NCBI GenBank assembly: GCA_964385635.1
Contig: CAYLPU010000092.1
Location: forward strand, 1-20,532
Direction of reading: 5' to 3'
Origin: CAYLPU01 sp964385635
Lineage (GTDB): Bacteria; Chloroflexota; Anaerolineae; B4-G1
DNA: 20,532 nucleotides
Shown here: positions 1-7,214 of the stretch, piece by piece
How positions within the stretch are numbered: the first letter of the stretch is position 1
Layout of the letters: the number at the start of each line of letters is the position of its first letter
Notes under the pieces: model-generated
What the model saw: the letters and a program-made list of their open reading frames with translations, nothing else
What the model was told of the DNA's origin: nothing
Database searches by the model: none
Made by a program: the position numbers and the translations under genes

Positions 1-123
1 CGACTCCTGGTACAGGCGGCGGGCTTCACCGTACTCCCCCTGCGCCTGGGCCAGCATCCCCAGTTGGTGGAGTATGATCGCCTGGCCTCGCCTGTCTCCA
101 GATCGTTTCTTGAGTTGGAGGCT
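1..123 (-). pseudogene. 3' remnant of the interrupted NB-ARC/TPR gene
   Basis: Read on the minus strand from 123 to 1, this stretch stays open for 41 codons and encodes a typical tetratricopeptide unit (core residues LHQLGMLAQAQGEYGEARR). It continues the TPR array at the end of the gene at 200-1735 but in another frame. It was separated from that gene by the element at 124-244. Joining the two parts across one copy of the 9-bp duplication gives a normal TPR spacing (YKQSLQLKKRSGDRRGQA). The gene runs off the left edge, so its original length is unknown. An internal restart could still make a TPR fragment, but no start codon or ribosome site is visible here. Confidence 0.8.
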
Positions 124-244
124 CAGCAATTCCCGTTTTAAGGCCGCACCGCCGTAAAACAGACGGTGCTGGGCGCTTTTTGTCCCAGCATCGGCTCTTT
201 TAGGCCGATGCGCTTGAGCAAAATTCCCAAAGCGGGAATTGCTG
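124..244. mobile_element. 121-bp MITE-like element with 9-bp target duplication
   Basis: Both ends carry inverted repeats: CAGCAATTCCCGTTTT at 124-139 and its near-complement at 229-244 (15 of 16 pairs match). It is flanked on both sides by TTGGAGGCT (115-123 and 245-253), a perfect 9-bp direct repeat as expected of a target-site duplication. The inside is too short for a transposase and can form small hairpins (168-173 with 184-189; 188-195 with 204-211). It lies inside a TPR codon run, adds 130 bp (not a multiple of 3) and brings a TAA stop on the minus strand at 200-202. A 9-bp duplication occurs in several DDE transposase families such as IS1 and IS4; the parent family cannot be named from this window. 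Confidence 0.85.
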
Positions 245-1735
245 TTGGAGGCTTTGCTTGTAGCGCGCCTGCGCCTCGCCATACTCTCCGATGTCCTGAT
301 AGGCCATCCCCAGATTGTGCGAAAGTTCGGCCGCCCGGTCCTCGTCGCCGGCCTTCCGCGCCGCCTCAATCCCCGCCTCCAGCGCCCGCCGCCGGTCGGC
401 CCAGTGGCCGCTGCGCTCGAAGAGTCCGCCCAGGTCGTAGGCCAGGCTCACCGCCTCGTCCCACAGCCCCTGCGCCAGGCTCGTCTCCTGCGCCGCCAGC
501 AGGTTGGCCCGCTCCACCGTCGCCATCACCACCGCCTGCAGCGCGGTCTCGGGATTCCCCAGTTGGTCGCGGCCCCAGCCGGCCAGACCAACGAAGTAGC
601 GGGCGTGCCGGACAGCCCACCGCTCCCCGGCCCGGACCGCCAGCGCCAGCCCGTAGTCCCGCAGCAGCGGGTGCAGGTCGTAGCGGTTCTTCGCCTCCGC
701 TCGCCGCACCAGCGAGAGTGTCTCCAGCCGCTCCAGCCCCCACTCCACCTCACCCTCATCGTCCCTGCCCAGCACCGACGCCACCGCCTGGACAGTGAAG
801 CCCGCCGGTGCAAACGGGCTAAGGGCGCGGAACAGTTCCCGGTGCTCCTCGCCCAGCGCGTCGTAACTCAGCGCGAAGGCGAGCGTCACGCTGTCCTCCA
901 CCCTCTCGGCGATGGGCAATGCCAGGAAAGCGGGCCGGTCGGCCGCCCCCTCCAGCCGCCGTCCCATCTCGGCCGGCCCCCAGCCCCGGTCCGGCATGCG
1001 CCGCCCGGCGATATCCAGCGCCAGCGGGAGGCGACCCAGCCGCTCCGCCAGCCCGAGGTAACCCGCCCGTTCCGCCTCCACCCGCTCCCGCCCCACCAGC
1101 CGGCCCAGGAGATCCAGCGATTCCTCTTCGTCCATCACGTCCACCCGCAGCGGTCGCCCCAGCCGCTCCAGCGCGGGGAAGGCGCAGCGGCTGGTGACCA
1201 ACGTCACCGGCCCCGGCACGCCGGGCAGCAGGCAGTTCAGTTCGCCCGCCGGGAGACTCTCCGCGTTGTCGAGAATCAGCAGCACGCGCCTGTCTCGCAG
1301 GATGGTGCGCACCAGCCCGGTCAGCCCCCTCGGGTCGTCGCCGATGCGGGCCGCCTGCTCCTGGTACCCGTAGAGAGCGGCGACGTGGCGCAGACCGTCG
1401 CAGGCCCCGTTCTCCCCCCGCAGGTCAATCCAGACAATGCCATCGGGGAAGCGGTCGCGCCAGCGGTGCGCGGCGTGGATCGCCAGCGCCGACTTGCCGA
1501 CGCCAGCCATCCCCTTGAGGCCGACGATGCTCACCGTCGTCTCACCGCCGAGGTGGAGCAGTCCGTCGAGCACATCCAGGAGGTCGTCCCGGCCGGTGAA
1601 GGTGAGCAGGTCGGGCGGGAGGGTGAAGGGGGGCCGGGCCTCCTGGGGGGAGGCGGGGTAGATGATGATGTCACCCGAGCCAGTGTGCACCTGCCCGGTC
1701 ATGTCCCTGAAGTGAGTGGTGTGTTGTTCAGACAT
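200..1735 (-). CDS. NB-ARC/STAND ATPase with TPR repeats, truncated by insertion
   Basis: A signal-transduction ATPase of the STAND/NB-ARC class, the group that includes bacterial NLR-like proteins and some transcription regulators. The chosen start (complement of 1733-1735) follows a strong GGAGGAGGG site; an upstream in-frame start at 1795 lacks one. Residues 1-28 form a short Gly-rich leader (GQVHTGSGDIIIY). The NTPase follows with Walker A GMAGVGKS at 75-82, Walker B VLLILDN at 151-157, a VTSR strand and an RLPLAL helix. The NB-ARC tail has a YDLHPLLRDYG motif, where the His may play the MHD role. TPR-like helices fill the C-terminus. The last 14 or so codons come from the element at 124-244, so the product is cut within its TPR array. 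No effector domain is visible; it could lie in the lost C-terminus or act in trans. Defence or regulatory roles are both possible. Confidence 0.85.
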   Translation of the reverse strand: MSEQHTTHFRDMTGQVHTGSGDIIIYPASPQEARPPFTLPPDLLTFTGRDDLLDVLDGLLHLGGETTVSIVGLKGMAGVGKSALAIHAAHRWRDRFPDGIVWIDLRGENGACDGLRHVAALYGYQEQAARIGDDPRGLTGLVRTILRDRRVLLILDNAESLPAGELNCLLPGVPGPVTLVTSRCAFPALERLGRPLRVDVMDEEESLDLLGRLVGRERVEAERAGYLGLAERLGRLPLALDIAGRRMPDRGWGPAEMGRRLEGAADRPAFLALPIAERVEDSVTLAFALSYDALGEEHRELFRALSPFAPAGFTVQAVASVLGRDDEGEVEWGLERLETLSLVRRAEAKNRYDLHPLLRDYGLALAVRAGERWAVRHARYFVGLAGWGRDQLGNPETALQAVVMATVERANLLAAQETSLAQGLWDEAVSLAYDLGGLFERSGHWADRRRALEAGIEAARKAGDEDRAAELSHNLGMAYQDIGEYGEAQARYKQSLQQQFPLWEFCSSASA

Positions 1736-1807
1736 CGTTCGCCCTCCTCCAGGTTTGAGGAGAAAGGATCCCCTGGTGCGGTTTGAAAGCAACACCCACT
1801 ATCTGGG

Positions 1808-1837
1808 GTTATACTGAGCGCACTTGGGTTTGGTGAA
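1808..1837 (-). promoter_or_regulatory. Candidate promoter of the NB-ARC gene
   Basis: On the minus strand TTCACC (complement of 1832-1837) and TATAAC (complement of 1808-1813) are separated by 18 bp, about 70 bp upstream of the start at 1735. Each hexamer resembles the sigma-70 consensus only moderately. Its -35 end touches the inverted repeat at 1835-2058. Confidence 0.4.
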
Positions 1838-2058
1838 TTTGGAGTGCAGGCTTCAGCCGGAACTCAGGCGTAAATGGTCCCCCTCTTGAGTGTTGTTTCT
1901 CACTTCGCTCCAAAGGGATCGTCAGATCCCGCCTTCGGGCCGCCGGATCTGACGATCCGGCTGGAGCATAGCCCCGCAAGTAGGTGCAGCAAGTCAGCAA
2001 CACTTAACGGGGAGACTACCCAGGCGTAAAGCCCGGCTAAAGCCTCGACTCCAAAATC
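1835..2058. repeat. Imperfect inverted repeat with internal 14-bp hairpin
   Basis: The ends 1835-1860 and 2033-2058 are inverted copies, 22 of 26 bases matching, and both carry the motif GGAGTNNAGGCTTYAGCCGG. The same motif forms the inner arms of the repeat at 10400-10525. Inside, GGATCGTCAGATCC (1916-1929) and its perfect complement (1945-1958) form a 14-bp stem, with a small GCC-TTCG-GGC hairpin in its loop. No gene is supported here. Together with the repeat at 2064-2173 it fills the gap between the NB-ARC and CBS genes. Confidence 0.65.
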
Positions 2059-2063
2059 ACTAG

Positions 2064-2173
2064 GTATCTTCTCAATATCTTGGGGCAAGGGCAGCGTAGG
2101 GCGGTTTTGCTAACCGCCACAGGGTCGGATAGCAAATCCGACCTACTTTCGCCCCAACTTTTTGAGAAGTTAC
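2064..2173. mobile_element. 110-bp palindromic element, GTATC-ended family, copy 1
   Basis: The termini are inverted copies of each other: 2064-2086 begins GTATCTTCTCAATATC and ends TTGGGGC; the complement of 2151-2173 begins GTAACTTCTCAAAAAG and ends TTGGGGC. That is 19 of 23 matches. The core has two perfect 7-bp stems: GGCGGTT-TTGCT-AACCGCC at 2100-2118 and GTCGGAT-AGCAA-ATCCGAC at 2124-2142, whose five-base loops are complementary to each other. The copy at 12226-12355 is nearly identical in the opposite orientation. No coding capacity. No clear flanking duplication was found for this copy. Confidence 0.75.
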
Positions 2174-2185
2174 GTATCATCAAGC

Positions 2186-2845
2186 CTAACACACCGCTAT
2201 CGTGCAAAAACGTACGTCCAATATCTCCAGGCCCAGCCCCTCCATCGCCGAGACCAGTTGCTCTTCCGACACATCAGCCACCCTGATGGCCATCTCGCGG
2301 TTGGTGGGGTCCTCGCCCATCATCGTCCCCAGGGCCAAGATGTTGCCGCCCATCTCGGCAATCTTGCCGGTGATCTTGGCCAGCATCCCCTTCTCCGCCG
2401 GGACTAACATGCTCAGGCGAACCCCCTCCTCCCGTGCCCCCAACATCTCCAGGAACACCTTGAACAGGTCGGTCTCGGTGATAATGCCCACCAGTTTGTC
2501 ATCCCGCATCACCGGCAGGCCGCCGACCTTGTTGTCGGTCATGATGCGGGCCGCCTCTTCCAACGTGGCGTCCTCGGTGACGGTGATCACGTCCTGCGCC
2601 ATGATGCCCCGCATCTTGATCCTGGAGAGCAGATAGGGAATCTCGTAGACGCTCAGCGAGGTGGCCGGCGAGGGTGAAGCGTACAACAGGTCCTTCTCCG
2701 AGACGATGCCCACCAACCGGCCGTGTTTGTCCAGCACGGGCAAGCGCCGGATATTCTCGCTTCGTATCAGATGCAGTGCCTCGTTAACGGATGCGTCCTC
2801 AGGCACTGTGACAGGACGCCTGGTCATGCGATCTCCTACTAGCAT
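2186..2845 (-). CDS. CBS-CBS-ACT domain protein (AcuB-like)
   Basis: A 219-residue soluble protein with two CBS motifs (about residues 1-58 and 78-135) followed by an ACT-like domain (about 140-215). CBS pairs bind adenosine nucleotides and ACT domains bind small ligands, often amino acids, so this is probably a metabolic sensor. The CBS signatures are MTRRPVTVPEDASVNEAL / RLPVLD / LVGIVSEKDLL and, in the second, VITVTEDATLEEAARIM / GLPVM / LVGIITETDLF. The architecture matches proteins annotated AcuB, but no acetoin genes accompany it, so the symbol is withheld. The start follows GAGGAGG with 7 bp spacing. It appears to be a single-gene unit, with its own promoter at 2898-2926 and ssnA upstream on the same strand. 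Confidence 0.9.
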   Translation of the reverse strand: MLVGDRMTRRPVTVPEDASVNEALHLIRSENIRRLPVLDKHGRLVGIVSEKDLLYASPSPATSLSVYEIPYLLSRIKMRGIMAQDVITVTEDATLEEAARIMTDNKVGGLPVMRDDKLVGIITETDLFKVFLEMLGAREEGVRLSMLVPAEKGMLAKITGKIAEMGGNILALGTMMGEDPTNREMAIRVADVSEEQLVSAMEGLGLEILDVRFCTIAVC

Positions 2846-2897
2846 TGTTTAGCCTCCTCAAGTTTATGATTGGATCCCGACCACAAAGAACGGGACC

Positions 2898-2926
2898 ATT
2901 GTACTCAAATCAACCGACTCTGCCAA
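2898..2926 (-). promoter_or_regulatory. Sigma-70-type promoter for the CBS-ACT gene
   Basis: On the minus strand TTGGCA (complement of 2921-2926), a 17-bp spacer and TACAAT (complement of 2898-2903) lie about 50 bp upstream of the start at 2845. Each hexamer differs from consensus at one position and the spacing is ideal. This is the best promoter in the window. Confidence 0.7.
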
Positions 2927-2976
2927 ATGCTGAGCACCACACCCAGCATCCATTATCCAGTACCCAGTACCCAGCG

Positions 2977-4308
2977 CTACACCCGCTCCCACACCTGCGC
3001 CGCCAACTCCCGTGACCTGGCGGTGATCCTTTCCTCGTCGAGCGTGAGCAGCCGCCGGTCTCGCATCAGCACCCGTCCAGCGCAGACGGTGCCGCTGACC
3101 ATTGAGGCCTCAAAGCCAAACAGCAGGTGCCAGGGCAGGTTCCCCGCCGTCAGCGGTGTCGTGGGGTGGTAGTCCAGGAAGACCAGGTCGGCCGCTGCGC
3201 CCTCGCGCAGTTCCCCCAGCCCCAGGCCGGGCCAGAAGACGCGGGCCAGGCGACCGTTGTTGGCGTACGCCAGCCGCATCACCAGGTCGCCGGGCATGGC
3301 GCGGGGATCGCGCTGGGCCAGTTTGTGCACCAGGTAGGCCGCCTTCATCTCGGCGAACATGTTGTTGGAGAAGCCGTCGTTGCCCAGGCCGACGTCCACC
3401 CCCGCGCGCAACATCGCTTCCACCGGCGCCACTCCCACGCCGTTGTTCATGTTCGAGCGCGGCTGGTGCGTGACCCACGTGGAACTCTCCGCCAGCAGAT
3501 CGATCTCGCCCTCGTCCACGTGGACGCAGTGCACGGCGATGGTGCGGGGGCCGAGGATGCCCGCGTCGTGTAACCGCTGGACGACCCGTTTGCCGGACTT
3601 GCGTTGGCTGTCCTCCTGGTCGGCACCGTCCTCGGCGACGTGGACGTGGAAGCCCAGGCCCAGGTCGCGGGCGGCGGCCGCGCAATCCGCCAGCGTCTCG
3701 TCAGAGAGGGTCAGCGAGGCATGGAGTCCAAAGGTGGCGGCGATTTGGGATTCGGGGCCTGACGTTTGGGCTTTCGCGAAGCGCACGTTTTCGGCGATCC
3801 CAGCCTGGGCGCGCTCCGCCCCATCCCGGTCGGTGACCTCATAACAAAGGCAGGCCCGCAGCCCCGCCTCCTGTACCGCCTCACCGATAACGTCCAGGCT
3901 GCCCTCGATGGCATTAGGGCTGGCGTGATGGTCAACCAGCGTCGTCGTGCCGTGGCGGATAGCGTCCACCAGGCAGACCAGCGCGGAATACCGAACGTCC
4001 TCCAGCGTGAGCGCCTTGTCCAGCCGCCACCACAGCCGTTCCAGGATCTGCGGAAAGTTGGCCGCGGGCTCGCCGGGGATAGCCATCCCACGGGCGAAGG
4101 CCCCGTAGAAGTGGGTGTGGCCGCAGATGGAGGCCGGGAGCACCAGTTGGCCCGCCGCATCCCAGCGCTCGGCGGTGGGGTAACGGATGGTCAGTTCGGC
4201 AGTGGAACCAAGCGCAGCGACGCGCTCGCCCTCGATGAGCAGCGCACCATCCTCGATCAGACTGGGCTCGTCGCCCAGCGTGGCCAAACGAGCGTGAGTG
4301 ATGAGCAT
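2977..4308 (-). CDS. ssnA: SsnA-like aminohydrolase (amidohydrolase superfamily)
   Basis: A 443-residue metal-dependent hydrolase of the cytosine deaminase/chlorohydrolase group, close to the 442 residues of E. coli SsnA. Visible metal ligands are the GHTH pair (H64, H66), the HVHVAE segment (H221/H223 with E226) and the Asp in GLGNDG. LHASLTLSDETL and SNMNNGVGVAP are typical of the SsnA group. Such enzymes deaminate purine-like or other N-heterocyclic substrates, but the natural substrate of SsnA is not firmly established. The start at 4308 follows GGGAGGTG; the longer frame opening at 4383 adds 25 residues that look like untranslated leader. No xanthine dehydrogenase or other purine-catabolic genes are nearby. 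Confidence 0.85.
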   Translation of the reverse strand: MLITHARLATLGDEPSLIEDGALLIEGERVAALGSTAELTIRYPTAERWDAAGQLVLPASICGHTHFYGAFARGMAIPGEPAANFPQILERLWWRLDKALTLEDVRYSALVCLVDAIRHGTTTLVDHHASPNAIEGSLDVIGEAVQEAGLRACLCYEVTDRDGAERAQAGIAENVRFAKAQTSGPESQIAATFGLHASLTLSDETLADCAAAARDLGLGFHVHVAEDGADQEDSQRKSGKRVVQRLHDAGILGPRTIAVHCVHVDEGEIDLLAESSTWVTHQPRSNMNNGVGVAPVEAMLRAGVDVGLGNDGFSNNMFAEMKAAYLVHKLAQRDPRAMPGDLVMRLAYANNGRLARVFWPGLGLGELREGAAADLVFLDYHPTTPLTAGNLPWHLLFGFEASMVSGTVCAGRVLMRDRRLLTLDEERITARSRELAAQVWERV

Positions 4309-4345
4309 CGGGACACCTCCCAAGTTGATTACAGCACCAGATACT

Positions 4346-4373
4346 ATTGTACTGAATAATCCAGGTAGGGCAA
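4346..4373 (-). promoter_or_regulatory. Candidate promoter of the ssnA-like gene
   Basis: On the minus strand TTGCCC (complement of 4368-4373), 16 bp and TACAAT (complement of 4346-4351) sit about 40 bp upstream of the 4308 start. This supports the shorter start, since the longer frame opening would place the start codon upstream of the promoter. Confidence 0.5.
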
Positions 4374-4396
4374 GTTGGCCCACCGCATAGGTACAG

Positions 4397-4425
4397 TTGC
4401 ACTTCTGGGCGCAGTGTGATACACT
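4397..4425 (+). promoter_or_regulatory. Candidate promoter of the lipoprotein-lysE-gcvP run
   Basis: TTGCAC (4397-4402), 17 bp and TACACT (4420-4425) lie just before the AAAGGAGG site at 4431-4438 of the lipoprotein gene. Both boxes match consensus at four positions. The leader would be very short. It is divergent from the ssnA promoter. Confidence 0.35.
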
Positions 4426-4442
4426 CCGACAAAGGAGGCGAT

Positions 4443-5159
4443 GTGGCCAAGCGACTGGCGATAATCATGGCGATGTTCACGCTGATGGCAGCCGGGTGTC
4501 TGGCGGACACACCGCCACCCCAGCCACCCTCCCCTACCGGCACGGCCCTCCCACAGCCCACGTTCACGTCCTCTCCGTCCCCGTCCACCGTCCCGCCCAC
4601 TCCCTCCCCTGCCTCCACCACCTCGCCGCCGCCCACCTCAACACTGATTCCCACCACTGCCCCACCTAGCCCCACGCCGTCTCCACAGGCCATGCCGCCC
4701 ACCAACACACCGGCGCTGGAACCCTCAGCCTACCTGGACGTGGTACGGCAGGGGGGCATGATGGGACATGTGTGGAACCTGGCAGACGTGCGCTATGCGA
4801 CGCACCCGGACCGGCTGCGCGTGGTCTGGGAGATGGTCGAGCCCAGGGACCACGTCCCCAGGTTTGAGGTCGTGGAGGTGGACAACACCGCCTCCCCCTT
4901 CCCCCTGGGCCACGACCCCTCGTGGGGCGCGGCTCGCATTGACCTGGTCGTGAGCGACCTGTACGCCTTTGACTTTCCGCTGCACCAACGCTTGCCCCTC
5001 GTGCCGCCGGACAATCCGCGCGTGACTCGCATCGACTCCTACCCAATCTTCGACGACGCCCTCCTGGGCTTCTCCATCGGCCTCAAAGCGCCGTCCGCGT
5101 ACGAGGTACACGAATTGACCGGCCCGGTGCGCATCGTGATAGACGTACTGTGGAGATGA
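4443..5159 (+). CDS. Lipoprotein with Pro/Thr/Ser linker and AMIN-like domain
   Basis: A predicted surface lipoprotein of 238 residues. It has a basic N-terminus, a hydrophobic stretch and a lipobox-like LMAAGC about residue 20, followed by about 65 residues rich in Pro, Thr and Ser that would span the cell envelope. The folded C-terminal part (about 95-238) resembles the AMIN-like domain of actinobacterial and chloroflexotal envelope proteins: an HVWNLADVRYATHPDRLRVVW opening, a central FEVVEVDN strand and a closing GPVRIVIDV. Function is unknown; related AMIN domains bind cell-wall polymers. The GTG start at 4443 is chosen because AAAGGAGG lies 4 bp before it. An in-frame GTG at 4416 has no such site. 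Its stop is 4 bp before lysE, so the two are probably co-transcribed. Confidence 0.75.
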   Translation: MAKRLAIIMAMFTLMAAGCLADTPPPQPPSPTGTALPQPTFTSSPSPSTVPPTPSPASTTSPPPTSTLIPTTAPPSPTPSPQAMPPTNTPALEPSAYLDVVRQGGMMGHVWNLADVRYATHPDRLRVVWEMVEPRDHVPRFEVVEVDNTASPFPLGHDPSWGAARIDLVVSDLYAFDFPLHQRLPLVPPDNPRVTRIDSYPIFDDALLGFSIGLKAPSAYEVHELTGPVRIVIDVLWR

Positions 5160-5163
5160 CTAC

Positions 5164-5781
5164 ATGGACATCCATCTTCTGTTCAGAGGACTTGTCATCG
5201 GCTTCTCAATCGCTGCGCCCGTCGGGCCAATCGGCGTGTTGTGCATACGCCGCACGTTGGCCGAAGGGCGTGTATACGGCCTCGTCTTTGGCCTGGGGAC
5301 CGCCACGGCCGATGCAATCTATGGCTGCATCGCCGGATTCGGGCTGACGTTCATCTCAAGCATCCTGGTCAACCAACAAGGTTGGATTCGGTTTGCCGGC
5401 GGTGTATTCCTCTGCTATCTGGGCCTCAGAACCTTCCTGGCCAGACCCGCCGAACAGACAGCCTCGGCCAGAGGAAGTAGCCTCATTGGCGCGTATGCGT
5501 CAGCGTTTCTCCTGACGCTCACAAACCCAATCACAATTCTCTCTTTTGCGGCGATCTTTGCCGGATTGGGGCTGGCAAATACAAGCGGGGACTATGTGTC
5601 TGCGGGGATATTAGTCCTGGGTGTATTCACCGGCTCAGCCCTATGGTGGCTCGCCCTGAGCGGTGGTGTCGGCATGTTTCGGGCAAAGTTCACCCCTGAC
5701 TGGTTGCGGTGGGTGAACAGAATCTCAGGCATCATCATCACAACGTTTGGCCTGCTCGCCCTCCTGAGTCTGGGAGGATGA
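5164..5781 (+). CDS. LysE/RhtB-family amino-acid exporter
   Basis: A 205-residue membrane protein with about six hydrophobic helices and the family signature APVGPIG at residues 18-24. Also typical are the LTLTNPITILSF segment after a short polar loop and the helix-rich C-terminus. LysE/RhtB proteins export amino acids or derivatives such as lysine, homoserine or threonine through the cytoplasmic membrane; the substrate cannot be read from sequence. The gene begins 4 bp after the lipoprotein stop with GGAG at 5152-5155 and is followed within 35 bp by gcvPA. The link to glycine decarboxylase suggests that it may handle glycine, serine or threonine, but that is only context. Confidence 0.85.
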   Translation: MDIHLLFRGLVIGFSIAAPVGPIGVLCIRRTLAEGRVYGLVFGLGTATADAIYGCIAGFGLTFISSILVNQQGWIRFAGGVFLCYLGLRTFLARPAEQTASARGSSLIGAYASAFLLTLTNPITILSFAAIFAGLGLANTSGDYVSAGILVLGVFTGSALWWLALSGGVGMFRAKFTPDWLRWVNRISGIIITTFGLLALLSLGG

Positions 5782-5813
5782 GTTTGAAATCAAAATCAAT
5801 GGAGGAACAGAGT

Positions 5814-7214
5814 ATGAACGAGGAACAACCAACCGTCTATCCCTATATCCCCAATTCTGTGCCCGCAGTAAAGAAGCAGATGCTCAAAGAGGTCGGCGCA
5901 GAGAGCGTGGAGGATTTCTTCGAGGACATCCCTGATAAACTCAGGTTCAAGGGGAGTTTGAACTTGCCCCCACCCCTCTTGTCCGAATATGCCCTGAAAA
6001 GGCACGTAGAGACCATTCTCGCAAAAAACAAGACCGCCTGGGAGTACCTCAGTTTTCTGGGAGCCGGGTGCTATCAACATCACGTTCCAGCCGTGTGTGA
6101 CGAGGTGAACCAGCGAGGAGAGTTTCTGACCGCGTACGCAGGTGAGCCTTATGACGATCACGGGAGGTTCCAGGCGCTTTTTGAGTACGCCAGTATGATG
6201 GGTGAGTTGCTCAACATGGACGTCGTCAACGTTCCAACGTATGACGGGTATCAGGCCGCCGCCACGTCCATCCGCATGGCGGCGCGGATCACAGGCCGGC
6301 GCGAAGTGCTGGTGTCCAGCACCATCAGCGCCGGTAAACTATCCAAAATCAGGGACTATTGCAAGCCAGAGATAGAGATCAAGCATATAGGCTACGACGC
6401 CGAGACAGGACAACTGGACCTCGATGCTCTCGAGGCTGAGGTTTCTCCGAAGACGGCCGCCGTCTACTTTGAGAATCCGTCCTACCTGGGCTTTATCGAG
6501 ACCCACGGCGACGAGATTTCCAGGATAGCCCACGCTCACGGTGCAATCTGCGTCGTCGACGTCGATCCAATTTCGCTGGGCATCCTGACCCCACCGGTTG
6601 GGTATGGCGCGGACATCGTCTGCGGCGACATACAGCCGCTCGGCATGCACATGCAGTTTGGTGGCGGTCAGGCTGGATTCATCGCCACTCGGGACGAAGA
6701 GAAGTACGTGATGGAATATCCTTCCCGGCTGTTCGGAATCGCCCCGACATCCGTCCCAGGAGAATATGGATTCGGCGACGTGGCTTATGAAAGGACCTCC
6801 TTCGCCATCCGGGAGGAGGGCAAGGAGTGGGTCGGTACGGCTGCTGCTCTGTGGGGCATCACGGCCGGTGTCTATCTGGCGCTCATGGGGCCCCAGGGCT
6901 TAGTGGAGATTGGAGAGGGCATCATGTCGAGGTCACGTTACGCGATGGTGCAGATAGACAAGATCAAGGGCGTCGAGGCCCCCGTTCTCCAGTCGCCCCA
7001 CTTCAAGGAGTTTGTCGTCAGTTTCGATGGGTCGGGCAAGACAGTCGCGGAGATCAACCAGGCGCTATTAACGCGGGAGATCTTTGGTGGCAAAGACCTG
7101 ACAGAAGAATTCCCGGAACTGGGCAACAGCGCCCTTTACTGCGTGACCGAGGTTCACACCAAGAATGACATTGACCGGCTGGTGGACGCATTGAGGGAGG
7201 TCGTCAAGAAATGA
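5814..7214 (+). CDS. gcvPA: Glycine dehydrogenase (decarboxylating) subunit 1
   Basis: The alpha half of the split P-protein, which with GcvPB decarboxylates glycine and hands the aminomethyl group to the lipoyl H-protein. It is 466 residues long, near the usual 450. Recognised features are the N-terminal YIPNSVPAVKKQML and FFEDIPDKLRF segments, SFLGAGCYQHHVPAV, TAYAGEPYDDHGRFQALFEY and ATSIRMAAR; all are typical of GcvPA. The pyridoxal-phosphate lysine lies in the other subunit. The start at 5814 follows GGAGG (5801-5805) with 8 bp spacing. An ATG at 5778 overlaps the lysE stop, but its GGGAGG directly abuts it, which is too close. The stop overlaps gcvPB by ATGA, so the two are probably made in equal amounts. 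Confidence 0.92.
   Translation: MNEEQPTVYPYIPNSVPAVKKQMLKEVGAESVEDFFEDIPDKLRFKGSLNLPPPLLSEYALKRHVETILAKNKTAWEYLSFLGAGCYQHHVPAVCDEVNQRGEFLTAYAGEPYDDHGRFQALFEYASMMGELLNMDVVNVPTYDGYQAAATSIRMAARITGRREVLVSSTISAGKLSKIRDYCKPEIEIKHIGYDAETGQLDLDALEAEVSPKTAAVYFENPSYLGFIETHGDEISRIAHAHGAICVVDVDPISLGILTPPVGYGADIVCGDIQPLGMHMQFGGGQAGFIATRDEEKYVMEYPSRLFGIAPTSVPGEYGFGDVAYERTSFAIREEGKEWVGTAAALWGITAGVYLALMGPQGLVEIGEGIMSRSRYAMVQIDKIKGVEAPVLQSPHFKEFVVSFDGSGKTVAEINQALLTREIFGGKDLTEEFPELGNSALYCVTEVHTKNDIDRLVDALREVVKK

Noticed and set aside
239..1786. 515-residue open frame on the plus strand
   Set aside because: It is antisense to the NB-ARC gene, has low-complexity Pro/Arg/Gln-rich content and no recognisable domain; long GC-rich genes commonly produce such shadows.
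3932..4708. 258-residue open frame on the minus strand across the ssnA start
   Set aside because: It is out of frame with the clear amidohydrolase and has Gly/Val-rich sequence arising from the Pro-rich linker of the lipoprotein on the other strand.
5700..5813. Glycine riboswitch before gcvPA
   Set aside because: The region is coding sequence of lysE plus a short gap, with no room for and no sign of the paired aptamers.
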